Assembly (NCBI RefSeq): GCF_037482405.1
Contig: NZ_JBBHZZ010000008.1
Coordinates: 1-64,000 of the forward strand
Origin: Pseudokineococcus marinus
Lineage (GTDB): Bacteria; Actinomycetota; Actinomycetes; Actinomycetales; Quadrisphaeraceae
Reading direction: 5' to 3'
Length of the DNA: 64,000 bases
Part shown: positions 18,500 to 26,918 of the stretch, piece after piece
Layout of the letters: every line of letters begins with the position of its first letter
How positions within the stretch are numbered: the stretch's first letter is position 1
Notes under the pieces: model-generated
Told to the model about the DNA's origin: nothing
The model's input: the letters and a program-made list of their open reading frames with translations, nothing else
The model's database searches: none
Position numbers and translations under genes: made by a program

Positions 18500-18742
18500 A
18501 TGGCCATCTCCCGCGCCTCCCGAGCCTCCCGCACCTCCCCCGCCCCCCGGGCCCCCCGTGACCCGTGGTCCTCCACCTCGCTCGACGACCTCGACTGCGC
18601 CGTCTGCGGGCGCACCGTGCCGCACGAGCTGCTCGAGTGCCTCGACGGCCACGAGGACGAGTGCCCCGACCGCGTGTGCACCGCGTGCGGCGCCGTCCTC
18701 GTCGTCGGGCCCTCCCCCCTGGCGCTGCGCCGCACGGCCTGA
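18500..18742 (+). CDS. Small cysteine-rich protein, possible zinc ribbon
   Basis: 80 residues with two CxxC pairs, CAVC at about 33-36 and CTAC near the end, plus C47 and C55 (LECLDGHEDECPDRV) between them. The paired motifs suggest a zinc ribbon or treble-clef fold. The first 25 residues are Arg/Ser/Pro-rich and the real start could be later, although no other ATG or GTG is available before the first cysteine. No clear ribosome site. I do not recognise the family, and the sequence between it and the flanking genes shows nothing else. Confidence 0.6.
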   Translation: MAISRASRASRTSPAPRAPRDPWSSTSLDDLDCAVCGRTVPHELLECLDGHEDECPDRVCTACGAVLVVGPSPLALRRTA

Positions 18743-18972
18743 CGGCGCCGCACGCCGACGCCCCGACCCGCGACGCCCCGACACCTCACGACCCGCGCCT
18801 GCGCCCGCGCCCGGAGCAGCGACCTCCGGGGCCGCCGAGGGCCGGCGCCCTACAGTGGCCGTCCCGCCCGGACGCGGGGGTCGAGGCGCCGTGACGACGC
18901 CGGTCGCGGGACACGGGACGGGGACGGGCACGGGCGCCGGGTCACGAGCGCTCGCGCCGGAGGAGGAGCGAG

Positions 18973-19644
18973 ATGGCTGACGCGCAGGGACCGCCCGGGG
19001 GCGAGGCGCCCGACGACGAGGTCGCGGCGCTGCTGCGCGCCGAGCGACGGCGCCGGCGCACCCGCGCCCGGCAGAGCCTCGTCTTCGTCGCCATCTTCCT
19101 CGTCGTGGTCGGCATCGGCATCGGCGCCGCGGGCGTCAACCGCGGCTGGTGGGAGGGCCCCTTCGCTGCGGCCGACGACGCCGCCACCCCGACGACGACG
19201 CAGGCCTGCCCCACGCCGACCACCGTGCCCGTCGAGGCCCCCGGGGTGCAGGTGTCGGTGCTCAACTCGACCGACCGCCCCGGCCTGGCCGGCGGCGTGG
19301 CCGACGAGCTGACCGCGCGCGGCCTCGTCGTGGGCGCGGTCGCCAACGCCCCCGACGGCGTCGTGGTCCCGGGGACCGCCGAGGTGCGCTACGGCCCGGA
19401 GGGCGCCCGGGCGGCGGAGGGCCTCGCCAGCATCGCCCCGGGCGCGCAGCTGGTCCGCGACGACCAGCGCGCCGGCCCGGCCGTCGACCTCGTGCTCGGC
19501 GAGGCGTGGTCCGAGCTGGCCCCGGCCGACGTCCCGCTGACGGCCGTCGTGACCCCCGACCCGGCGACGCTGCCGCCGGGGTGCGCGACGCCGGGCCCGA
19601 CGGCCGCGCCCACGACTCCCGCACCCGCCACCCCGGCGCCCTGA
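18973..19644 (+). CDS. Membrane-anchored LytR C-terminal domain protein
   Basis: 223 residues: charged cytoplasmic N-terminus, one membrane segment (about 36-56), then an extracellular LytR_C domain (VQVSVLNSTDRPGLAGGVADEL, the typical opening with Asn-Ser-Thr, read in two parts) that continues to about residue 190, and a Thr/Pro/Ala tail. LytR_C domains accompany LCP enzymes that attach glycopolymers to peptidoglycan; this protein lacks the LCP catalytic domain, so its role is probably accessory. GGAGGAGGAG lies just upstream of ATG 18973. A partial LCP protein with the same domain is at 63 kb. Confidence 0.8.
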   Translation: MADAQGPPGGEAPDDEVAALLRAERRRRRTRARQSLVFVAIFLVVVGIGIGAAGVNRGWWEGPFAAADDAATPTTTQACPTPTTVPVEAPGVQVSVLNSTDRPGLAGGVADELTARGLVVGAVANAPDGVVVPGTAEVRYGPEGARAAEGLASIAPGAQLVRDDQRAGPAVDLVLGEAWSELAPADVPLTAVVTPDPATLPPGCATPGPTAAPTTPAPATPAP

Positions 19645-19651
19645 GCGCCGC

Positions 19652-20125
19652 GTGAGCGGGCCGGAGGGACGACCGGGGTCCCCGGAGCAGTCGCGAGGGC
19701 CGGAGCGGTCGGAGCAGTCGCAGGAGCCGGAGCAGACGCAGGAGTCGGAGCAGCCGGCTCCCGAAGATCAGGCGGCAGCGGACGACGTCGGCAGCGGCCT
19801 GCCCGCGGGAGCCGGGCGCGCGCGGGACCTCGTCCGCGGACGCCGCCGTGCCGCCCGCTCCCCCGACCCCGGCGGGCGCCGCCACCACATGGGCGCCGTC
19901 CCCGAGCGCATGCCGGTGCTGCGGCCCGACGGCTCGCGCGGCACGACGCGGACCTCCGTCGTCCAGCTCACGGCGGCCACCGCGCACCGCCTGGAGGCGC
20001 TGGAGGCCGAGCTGGACGCCGAGATGCGCGCCCTGGCCGCCGAGGGGCGCTACGAGGAGGCCGCCTGGTCGCGCGACGAGCTGGCCGCCGTCCGCGGCGA
20101 GCGGGCGCGTCGAGCGGGCCGCTGA
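19652..20125 (+). CDS. Hypothetical protein with C-terminal UVR-like helical hairpin
   Basis: 157 residues. The first 55 are Glu/Gln/Ser-rich repeats (SEQSQEPEQTQESEQ), the middle is basic, and the last 50 form a predicted helical pair, LEALEAELDAEMRALAAEGR then YEEAAWSRDELAAVRGER. This pattern resembles the UVR motif of UvrB/UvrC and ClpC/McsA proteins, where it mediates protein contacts; the match is by eye. GTG 19652 lies 7 nt after the upstream stop, so cotranslation is likely; starts further in, such as the Met of MGAVPERM, are possible. Confidence 0.55.
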   Translation: MSGPEGRPGSPEQSRGPERSEQSQEPEQTQESEQPAPEDQAAADDVGSGLPAGAGRARDLVRGRRRAARSPDPGGRRHHMGAVPERMPVLRPDGSRGTTRTSVVQLTAATAHRLEALEAELDAEMRALAAEGRYEEAAWSRDELAAVRGERARRAGR

Positions 20126-20204
20126 CGACCACCACCTGACGGCAGGGCACCAGGGCACGACCAGCGGACCTGGGCGCCCACCGCACCCGACGCGCCGCAG
20201 CGCG

Positions 20205-21638
20205 TCAGGTCCGGCGCAGGGCCGTCACGAGCCGGTCGAGCCCGCGCTCGAGGTCGCTGCGGCGCGGGGCGGCCCACCCGACGACGACGCCCGCCCGGTC
20301 CGAGGCGAGGCAGCTCTCGGCGAGGCCGCCGACGGCGAGCGACGCCGCCCGCGCCCGCGCCACCAGGGCCTCCTCCTCCTCCCGCGAGGGCAGCGGCACG
20401 ACGACGTGGGCACCGGCCGCCCCGCCCCGGGCCCGGTGGCCGGCCGCCTCGACGGCGGCCACGACGAGCGCGCGGCGGGCGGCCAGCTCGCGCCGCAGGC
20501 GCCGCAGGTGGCGCGCGAGGTCGCCCGAGGCGGCCAGCTCCGCGAGCACGCGCTGCCCGGCCCGCGGGGGCCGGGCGCCCACCTCGGTCCGCGCCGCGAG
20601 GAGCCGGTGCCGCAGCTCCTCCGGCGCCACGAGCCACCCGGCGCCCAGCGTGGGGCTCACCGTCTTCGAGGTGGTGCCGAGGTGGACGACGACGTCGGGA
20701 CCGAGGGAGGCGAGCAGCGGCAGGGGCGCGACGTCGTAGCGCAGCTCGCCGTCGTAGTCGTCCTCGAGGACGAGGAAGCCCTCGGCCCGCGCCCGGGCGA
20801 CGAGCTGCGCCCGGCGCGCCACGGGCAGCCGCCCCCCGGTGGGGAACTGGTGCGCGGGGGTGCAGACGACCGCAGCGACGCCGGCCGGCACGGCGTCGAC
20901 GACCAGGCCGTCGTCGTCGACGGGGACGGGCACCGGGACGAGCCCGGCAGCCCGCAGCGCCCCGGTGGAGCGGCGGTACCCCGGGTCCTCGACCGCGACG
21001 CGCGCCCCCCGCGGCAGCAGGGCCGCCACCTCGGCGACGGCGGCCGACGTGCCCGTGGTGGCCGTCACGTCGTCGGGCTCGGCGGGGAGCCCGCGGTGGC
21101 GCAGCAGGTGCTCGGCGACCGCCGCCCGGAAGGCGCCGTCCCCCCGCGGGTCCGGCAGGGCGTCGGGAGGTCGTCCGCCCGCCGCCCGCCAGGCGCGGCG
21201 CCACGCCGCCCGGTCGAGGGCCTCGGTGCACGGGGCCCCCGCCCGCAGGTCGACCACCCCTTCCCCGCCCGCGCGCCCGAGCTCTTCCCCGCCCGTGCCC
21301 CCGGACGCCGCACCGCCCGTGCGGGCGGGCCGAGGCGCAGGGGCCGACGGGCCGCCGCGCCGGGGCCGCGCGGCGCCCGCGGGAGCGGCCGGCAGGCCCA
21401 CGACGAAGGTGCCGACGCCGCGCCGAGCCGCCACCCAGCCCTCCGCGAGGAGCTGGTCGTAGGCCGCCGCCGTGACCGTGCGGCTGGTCCCGAGCAGGCG
21501 GGCCAGCTCGCGCGTCGAGGGCAGCCGGGCGCCGGCCGCGAGCACGCCCCGCGCCGCGGCGTCGCGCAGGCCGGAGGCCACCTGCACCGCGAGCGGCTCG
21601 GGCGCGCCGCGGTCGACGACGAGCGGTGGGACCTCCAC
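20205..21638 (-). CDS. MocR/PdxR-type regulator (GntR HTH fused to aminotransferase-like domain)
   Basis: 477-residue PLP-dependent transcription regulator. A winged-helix domain (residues 10-80: ARLPSTRELARLLGTSRTVT) is joined by an Ala/Pro/Gly linker to a fold-type I aminotransferase domain. The lysine that binds PLP is in GTTSKTVSPTLGAGW, and DDYDGELRYD supplies the PLP-ring Asp region. It is divergent from a pyridoxamine-phosphate-oxidase-like gene with 78 bp between starts, the arrangement expected if it controls that gene in response to a PLP-related ligand. GTG 21638 has GGGAGG 5 nt upstream. Confidence 0.9.
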   Translation of the reverse strand: MEVPPLVVDRGAPEPLAVQVASGLRDAAARGVLAAGARLPSTRELARLLGTSRTVTAAAYDQLLAEGWVAARRGVGTFVVGLPAAPAGAARPRRGGPSAPAPRPARTGGAASGGTGGEELGRAGGEGVVDLRAGAPCTEALDRAAWRRAWRAAGGRPPDALPDPRGDGAFRAAVAEHLLRHRGLPAEPDDVTATTGTSAAVAEVAALLPRGARVAVEDPGYRRSTGALRAAGLVPVPVPVDDDGLVVDAVPAGVAAVVCTPAHQFPTGGRLPVARRAQLVARARAEGFLVLEDDYDGELRYDVAPLPLLASLGPDVVVHLGTTSKTVSPTLGAGWLVAPEELRHRLLAARTEVGARPPRAGQRVLAELAASGDLARHLRRLRRELAARRALVVAAVEAAGHRARGGAAGAHVVVPLPSREEEEALVARARAASLAVGGLAESCLASDRAGVVVGWAAPRRSDLERGLDRLVTALRRT

Positions 21639-21716
21639 GCGACCTCCCGGTGGCCTGCTGCGATCGGTGTGTCCTGGCCCTCGCAGGATGCCACTGGGGC
21701 CGCCACGCTCGTCGTC

Positions 21717-22487
21717 GTGACCACCGCCGACGCCCCGCTCCGCAGCGCCCCCGCCCGCGATGACACCACCAGCAGCGCCACCGCCCCGCCCGCGGCGGCT
21801 CCCCCGACCGGCCCGGGACCGCTGTCGCCCACGGAGCGCTCCACGGTGAGGCGCGGCGCCCGCCGCGCCCGCCCCGACCGCGAGGCGCTGCACGCCGTGC
21901 TCGACGCGGGCCTCGTCGGGCACCTCGGCGTCGTCGTGGACGGCGCCCCGCGCGTGCTCCCGACGGGCTACGGGCGCGTCGGCGAGGTGCTGTACCTCCA
22001 CGGCTCGACGGGCGCGCGCTCGCTGCGCGAGGCCGCCGGGGCGCAGGTCTGCTTCACCGTGACGCTGCTCGACGGCGTCGTCTACGCGCGGTCGGCGTTC
22101 CACCACTCGGTGGACTACCGCTGCGCCGTCGTGCACGGCGCCGCCCGGGTCGTCGAGGACGACGCGGAGCGCGAGCGGGCGCTCGAGGCGCTCACCGAGC
22201 ACCTCGCGCCCGGCTCGTGGTCGGCGACCCGTCGGCCCACCGGCAAGGAGCTGGCGGCCACGGCCGTCCTCGCCCTGGACCTGCACGAGGCCGCGGTGAA
22301 GGTGCGGACGGGCGGCCCGGCCGACGACGAGGCCGACCTCGCCTCGGACGAGCACGACTGGGCGGGCGTCCTGCCGCTCGTCACCGCGTGGGGCGCTCCG
22401 GTGCCGGCGCCCGACCTGCGGCCGGGCGCCGCCGTGCCCGACCGCGTGCGGCGTCGTCCGGCGCCGGGCGGGGACCCCCGGGGCTGA
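21717..22487 (+). CDS. Pyridoxamine 5'-phosphate oxidase-family FMN-binding split-barrel protein
   Basis: 256 residues. Core split barrel from about residue 50 (LHAVLDAGLVGHLGVVVDG), with HGSTGARSLR for flavin phosphate contact, CFTVTLLDGVVYARSAFHHS and YRCAVVHGAARVV. This is the Pyridox_ox_2/Nim-like branch rather than true PdxH. The first 45 residues are Ala/Pro-rich. Start is uncertain: GTG 21717 follows two GTC codons and no ribosome site is clear. Pairing with a divergent MocR regulator is common in actinomycetes; the reaction is unknown. Confidence 0.82.
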   Translation: MTTADAPLRSAPARDDTTSSATAPPAAAPPTGPGPLSPTERSTVRRGARRARPDREALHAVLDAGLVGHLGVVVDGAPRVLPTGYGRVGEVLYLHGSTGARSLREAAGAQVCFTVTLLDGVVYARSAFHHSVDYRCAVVHGAARVVEDDAERERALEALTEHLAPGSWSATRRPTGKELAATAVLALDLHEAAVKVRTGGPADDEADLASDEHDWAGVLPLVTAWGAPVPAPDLRPGAAVPDRVRRRPAPGGDPRG

Positions 22488-22495
22488 GGCGCGAC

Positions 22496-23677
22496 CTACC
22501 CGGAGCCGGCGCGGCGCCGACGCCGGACCTCGACGGCGACGACGAGCAGCAGCGCCAGCGCGCCGCCCACGAGGAGCACCCGGTCCAGCGCCACCGGCGG
22601 GGTGCCGCCCGTGGCGCCGAGGACGAGGTGGGTCGTGTAGGCCGCGTAGCCGAGCAGGAGCAGCGCGCCGTCGAGGCGGCTGACGTCGGCCGCGAGCGCG
22701 CCGAGGAGCAGCAGGACCGCGGCCGCCCCCACCATCACCGGCAGGTCGACGGTGCGGGCGCTCTCCTCCACGGGCACGCCCCCGGGGCTGACCAGCGCGG
22801 TGAGCCCGAGGACGGCGCCGAGGTTGAAGACCCCGCTGCCGACGACGTTGCCGATGGCCATGTCGCGCTCGCCGCGGACGACGGCGACGACGGACGTCGC
22901 CAGCTCGGGCAGCGAGGTGCCGACCGCGACGACGGTCAGCCCGACGACGAGGTCGCTCACGCCCAGGTCGGCGGCGATGGTGCTGGCCGCGCCGACGAGG
23001 GCCTGCGCGCCCCCGACGAGCAGCGCGACGCCCGCGACCACGAGCAGCGCGTCGCGCAGGACCCGGGGGCGGGGCGCCGCGGCGCGCGCGTGGAGGTCGC
23101 CGTGGGCGCGGGTCGCCGAGGTGCCCTCCGGCCGCCCGCCGCCGCCCGTACCGGCCGGTGCTGTGCCGCCCGGTGCCGTGCCGCCCGGTGCTGTGCCGTC
23201 CGGTGCCGGGGCACGGCCCGCCGCGTCCGCCCGCCGCGAGACGACGACGGAGCGGGCCACGTAGGCGACGAGGAGCACGAGGAGGAGCGCGCCGTCGAGG
23301 CGCCCGACGTCGCCGTCGAGGGCCAGCACCCACGCGAGGGCGCTGACGGCGAGGAGCACCGGGATGTCGACGCGCAGCAGCTGCCGGCCGACGAGGAGCG
23401 GCAGCACCAGGGCGGAGAGCCCGAGGATGAGCAGGACGTTGGCGATGTTGCTGCCGACGACGTTGCCGACGGCCAGCCCGGGGGCCCCGTCGAGCGCCGC
23501 CCCGAGGGTGACGGCCAGCTCCGGGGCGCTCGTGGCCGCGGCGACCACCGTGAGGCCGACGACGAGCGGGGAGAGGCCCGCGGCGCGCGCGAGACCGCCG
23601 CCGCCGCGCACGAGCAGCTCGCCGCCCGCCACGAGCAGGGCGACGCCGAGGACGAGGAGGGCGACGAGGGCGACCAC
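22496..23677 (-). CDS. CaCA-family calcium/sodium antiporter, copy 1 (YrbG-like)
   Basis: 393-residue exchanger with about ten membrane segments in two inverted halves. Alpha-1 repeat contains TSAPELAVT and GNVVGSNIANVLL; alpha-2 contains GTSLPELATS and GNVVGSGVFNLG, where the usual GSN is GSG. A Pro/Gly-rich cytosolic loop (near 165-200, repeats of GTAPG) joins the halves. GTG 23677 has AGGAG 6 nt upstream. It lies downstream of a paralogue on the same strand, 83 bp away. Confidence 0.9.
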   Translation of the reverse strand: MVALVALLVLGVALLVAGGELLVRGGGGLARAAGLSPLVVGLTVVAAATSAPELAVTLGAALDGAPGLAVGNVVGSNIANVLLILGLSALVLPLLVGRQLLRVDIPVLLAVSALAWVLALDGDVGRLDGALLLVLLVAYVARSVVVSRRADAAGRAPAPDGTAPGGTAPGGTAPAGTGGGGRPEGTSATRAHGDLHARAAAPRPRVLRDALLVVAGVALLVGGAQALVGAASTIAADLGVSDLVVGLTVVAVGTSLPELATSVVAVVRGERDMAIGNVVGSGVFNLGAVLGLTALVSPGGVPVEESARTVDLPVMVGAAAVLLLLGALAADVSRLDGALLLLGYAAYTTHLVLGATGGTPPVALDRVLLVGGALALLLVVAVEVRRRRRAGSG

Positions 23678-23715
23678 GGGGGCTCCTGGGGGGCGTCCGG
23701 TCGGGCGGGTGGCTC

Positions 23716-23742
23716 GGTCGGGAGGTCGGGAGGTCGGGAGGT
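23716..23742. repeat. 8-bp tandem repeat between the two exchangers
   Basis: Three copies of GGTCGGGA plus GGT in the 83-bp gap between the paralogous exchanger genes. Confidence 0.7.
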
Positions 23743-23760
23743 GGCCGGGCGGACGGGGGA

Positions 23761-24870
23761 TCAGGCGGCGACCGGGCGGACCCGGCCCCGGACCTCGCGG
23801 GCGACGGAGACCGCGACGACGACCGCCACCAGGGCGAGCGCGACGAGGACGGCCCCCACGTACGGCTCGAGGAGGGCGCTGCCGGTGGCGTCGAGCACGA
23901 CGTAGGCGAGGTAGGCGACGTACCCGCCGAGCAGCAGGGCCCCGTCGCGGCGCGAGACCCGGGAGGCGCACAGGGCCAGGGCGAGGAGCAGCACCGTCGA
24001 GGCGAGCATGAGCGGCAGGTCGACGGTCCGGGCGCCGGCCTCCACGGCGACGCCCCCGGGCGTCACGAGGCCCGTGAGCGCCAGGACGCCACCCACGTTG
24101 AAGAGGTTGCTCCCGACCACGTTGCCGATGCCGAGGTCCCGCTGTCCGCGGACGATGGCGATGACGGCGGTGGCCAGCTCCGGCAGCGACGTCCCGACCG
24201 CCACGACCGTGAGGCCGACGACGAGGTCGCTGACGCCGAGGGACGCGGCGATCGAGCCGGCCGACGTGACGAGGGCCTGGGACCCCCCGACGAGGAGCGC
24301 GACGCCGGCGACGACGAGCGCGAGGTCGCGACCGACCTCCCGCCCCCGGCCCCGGCCCGCGGCGGCCCCGTGGTCGTCCTCGCCGTCGCCGACGACCTCG
24401 CGCGGCGCCCGCTCGCGCTCGGCGCGGCGGCCGGCGCGCACCGTCCACGTCATGTGGGCGGCCACCACCGCGAGCAGCACGGCGCCGTCGAGGCGCCCGA
24501 CCGCGCCGTCCTGGACGAGCAGCAGGGCGAGGGCGCTGACGGCGATCACCACCGGCAGGTCGACCCGCAGGGTCTGGCGGCCCACGGCGAGCGGGAGGAG
24601 CAGCGCGGCGACGCCCACGACGAGCAGGACGTTGGCCAGGTTGCTGCCGACGACGTTGCCCACCGCCAGGCCGGGAGAGCCCTCGAGGGTGGCGAGCAGC
24701 GTCACGGCGAGCTCGGGGGCGCTGGTGGCGGCCGCGACGACCGTCAGCCCGACGACGAGCGGGGACATGCCGAGGGCGCGCGCCAGGGCGCCGCCCCCGC
24801 GCACGAGCAGCTCGCCGCCGCCGACGAGCACGGCGAAGCCCACGAGGAGCAGGACGACGTCCAGGAGCAC
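23761..24870 (-). CDS. CaCA-family calcium/sodium antiporter, copy 2 (YrbG-like)
   Basis: 369-residue paralogue of the downstream exchanger with the same layout. Alpha-1: TSAPELAVT, GNVVGSNLANVLL; alpha-2: GTSLPELATA, GNVVGSNLFNVGG, so both repeats keep GSN, unlike copy 1. The inter-half loop is charged (ERERAPREVVGDGEDDHG) rather than Pro/Gly-rich. GTG 24870 has GGAGGG 7 nt upstream. Tandem duplication is likely, with later divergence in ion-site residues and loop. Confidence 0.9.
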   Translation of the reverse strand: MLLDVVLLLVGFAVLVGGGELLVRGGGALARALGMSPLVVGLTVVAAATSAPELAVTLLATLEGSPGLAVGNVVGSNLANVLLVVGVAALLLPLAVGRQTLRVDLPVVIAVSALALLLVQDGAVGRLDGAVLLAVVAAHMTWTVRAGRRAERERAPREVVGDGEDDHGAAAGRGRGREVGRDLALVVAGVALLVGGSQALVTSAGSIAASLGVSDLVVGLTVVAVGTSLPELATAVIAIVRGQRDLGIGNVVGSNLFNVGGVLALTGLVTPGGVAVEAGARTVDLPLMLASTVLLLALALCASRVSRRDGALLLGGYVAYLAYVVLDATGSALLEPYVGAVLVALALVAVVVAVSVAREVRGRVRPVAA

Positions 24871-24890
24871 GGGCGGTCCCTCCGGGTGCG

Positions 24891-24927
24891 GCAGGACCCC
24901 CGTCGGCGGTGCCGGCGGGGGTCCTGC
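24891..24927 (-). terminator. Terminator of tRNA-Ser(CGA)
   Basis: Seventeen-pair stem GCAGGACCCCCGTCGGC (one G-T pair) with a 3-base loop, just downstream of the tRNA on the minus strand and upstream of the exchanger genes. Confidence 0.8.
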
Positions 24928-24936
24928 TCGAGCTGG

Positions 24937-25023
24937 CGGTGGCGGTGGGATTTGAACCCACGGAGGAGTTGCCCCCTCACGCGCTTTCGAGGCGCGCTCC
25001 TTCGGCCGCTCGGACACGCCACC
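24937..25023 (-). tRNA. tRNA-Ser (CGA)
   Basis: 87-nt minus-strand tRNA: GGTGGCG pairs with CGCCACC, anticodon loop CTCGAAA gives CGA, long variable arm, T-arm GTGGGTTCAAATCCCAC, discriminator G and encoded CCA (24934-24936). TACTGT (plus 25031-25036) is 7 nt before the mature 5' end. Confidence 0.95.
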
Positions 25024-25139
25024 GCGACGAACAGTAGCGGCGGCCCTCCGCCGGTCCCAAACCGGCCCTCGCCCGACCGCGACCCGGCCCGGCCCGACCT
25101 CGGCCCCGGCCCGGCCCGCGGCGGCGCCCGGGCGCGTCC

Positions 25140-26378
25140 TCAGGTGGGCAGCGCCGCACCCAGCCGGGCCACCTCGGCCGCGACGGCGGGGGCGAGGCCG
25201 TCGTCCCCGCCGTCGAAGGCCGTCGCCACGACGGGCGGCCCCGTCCGTCGACCCGTCCGGCGCCCCGTCCGGCGCCACGTGGCCACGGCGCGCCCGCCGG
25301 TGACCACCGTGCCGAGGAAGACGCCGTTGCCACCGGGCACCACCGCCGCGGCGTGCTCGGCGGGCACGGTCGCGGACCGGTCGGCGTACCCGAGGACCAT
25401 CTCGTCGAAGCCGGGCAGCAGCAGGGTGCGCCGGGCGTCGTCCCGGCACCGGGCCAGGCGCTCGGGCGTCGCGGGGTCGAGCAGCATCTCCGTGCCGCCG
25501 CACGTGAGCGCCTCCAGGTGCGGACGCGCCAGCGCGAGCCCCGCGCGCGCCTCGCGCACGGTGAGGCCCGACCAGCGCACGAGGTCGGCGAGGCTCGCGG
25601 GGCCGTGGGAGGCCAGGTACCGGCGCGCCAGCTCGCCGAGCGCCTCCTCGCGCTCGAGCCGCCGGGGCGCGGGCACCCACTCGTCGAGCAGGACGATCGC
25701 CTGCTGGTCGGAGGCCCCGGCGCCGGCGCGGTCGGGCAGCAGGGGCCCCCAGCAGGTGGTGCCCGTCTGCGAGAGCGTCCACAGCAGGTGGTACCCGCGC
25801 TGGGGCACCCTGCCGGTGCCCCTGCCGGTGCCCGGGTCCGGTCCGTCCCCGAGGACGCCGGCCTCCTCCCACAGCGCGAGGACCTCCTCGCGCGCGAGCC
25901 GCCTGCCGCCCGCGAGGGCGTCGACGACGACGCCCCGCGCCCGCTCGACGAGCGCCTCGTCGATCCCCAGCCCGGCCCGCCGGCTCGCAGCCCCTCGCAG
26001 CTGCCGCTCCGTGGAGAGCGCGAGCAGCCAGCCCAGGTCCTCCGCCGCGACGAGGTGGAGCGTGCTGCGCAGCGGCCACGAGCGGACGAGCGCGCCGCTC
26101 GCCAGCGCCGCGCGCACTCCGCCGAGGTCCGGGGCGGACCGCGCCCCGGCCAGCCGTGCCCCGGCCGGCGCGGGTGCGGGGCGCGCACCCGCCGGGTCGT
26201 CCGCGGCCCCGTCCGCGGGCGCGCGCAGCGCCGTCGACAGCAGGGCGCCGCGCAGGTCCTGCGCCTGCGCGGCCAGGAGCCACCGCACCGCGGCGGCCGC
26301 GTCCGGCTCGCCCGGCCCCGCCAGCCGCTGCGCCACCAGGCGCAGCAGCGCCACCTCGGAGGGGTCGACCTCGGCCAC
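25140..26378 (-). CDS. Winged-helix DNA-binding protein of the HTH_42/AlkZ-YcaQ family
   Basis: 412 residues. The N-terminal region has LLAAQAQDLRGALLST; QAQ matches the QxQ catalytic motif of AlkZ-type DNA glycosylases that unhook interstrand crosslinks or remove bulky alkyl adducts. SWPLRSTLHLVAAEDLGWLL and the central GYHLLWTLSQTGTTCWGP segment are family hallmarks, and the C-terminal part ends in a beta-rich domain (LLPGFDEMVLGYADR). No antibiotic cluster is nearby, so a general alkylation-repair role is more likely than self-resistance (inference). GTG 26378 fits the family N-terminus. Confidence 0.8.
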   Translation of the reverse strand: MAEVDPSEVALLRLVAQRLAGPGEPDAAAAVRWLLAAQAQDLRGALLSTALRAPADGAADDPAGARPAPAPAGARLAGARSAPDLGGVRAALASGALVRSWPLRSTLHLVAAEDLGWLLALSTERQLRGAASRRAGLGIDEALVERARGVVVDALAGGRRLAREEVLALWEEAGVLGDGPDPGTGRGTGRVPQRGYHLLWTLSQTGTTCWGPLLPDRAGAGASDQQAIVLLDEWVPAPRRLEREEALGELARRYLASHGPASLADLVRWSGLTVREARAGLALARPHLEALTCGGTEMLLDPATPERLARCRDDARRTLLLPGFDEMVLGYADRSATVPAEHAAAVVPGGNGVFLGTVVTGGRAVATWRRTGRRTGRRTGPPVVATAFDGGDDGLAPAVAAEVARLGAALPT

Positions 26379-26388
26379 GGCCGGTGTC

Positions 26389-26880
26389 CTACTCCCGCCG
26401 GGCGCCGGGCGTCCAGGGGCTGGCGTCGACGGCGGGCTCGTCCCCCGGGCGCCCGCGGCGGGCCGCGAAGAAGGCTCGCAGCAGGTCGCCGCACTCCTCC
26501 TCGCGCACGCCGCCGACGACCTCGACCCGGTGGGGCAGCCGGCGGTCGCGCACGACGTCCAGCACCGAGCCCGTGGCGCCCGCCTTCGGGTCCCACGCCC
26601 CCAGCACGAGCCGCTCGACACGGGCCAGCAGCAGGGCCCCCGCGCACATGGCGCACGGCTCGAGGGTGACGACGAGCGTGCTCCCCGCGAGGTGCCACGT
26701 GCCGGCGCGGCGGGCCGCGGCGCGCAGCGCGAGGACCTCGGCGTGCGCCGTCGGGTCGCCGTCGGCCTCACGGCGGTTGGTGCCCTCGCCGAGCACCGCA
26801 CCGTCGGGGCCGAGCACGACGGCGCCCACCGGGACGTCGCCGTCGGGGGTCGCCCGGGCCGCCTCCAGCGCCAGGCCCAC
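26389..26880 (-). CDS. tadA: tRNA(adenine34) deaminase TadA
   Basis: About 163 residues. Deaminates A34 to inosine in tRNA-Arg(ACG), a tRNA encoded at 60.6 kb in this window. Zinc site: HAE (catalytic Glu) and PCAMC; substrate strand VPVGAVVLGPDG. The start is unclear: GTG 26880 begins just before the conserved LALEAA helix, but sequence between the upstream stop (26919) and it (TAPPGSPGHLAAL) could also be translated, with only a CTG at 26922 overlapping that stop. Coupled to the upstream partner gene. Confidence 0.88.
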   Translation of the reverse strand: MGLALEAARATPDGDVPVGAVVLGPDGAVLGEGTNRREADGDPTAHAEVLALRAAARRAGTWHLAGSTLVVTLEPCAMCAGALLLARVERLVLGAWDPKAGATGSVLDVVRDRRLPHRVEVVGGVREEECGDLLRAFFAARRGRPGDEPAVDASPWTPGARRE

Positions 26881-26918
26881 CAGGGCTGCCAGGTGGCCGG
26901 GCGAGCCCGGCGGCGCCG

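Noticed and set aside
21639..21716. MocR operator as paired TGGCC elements at 21651 and 21675
   Set aside because: Five-base GC-rich matches 24 bp apart are expected by chance in this composition; not enough to report as a site.
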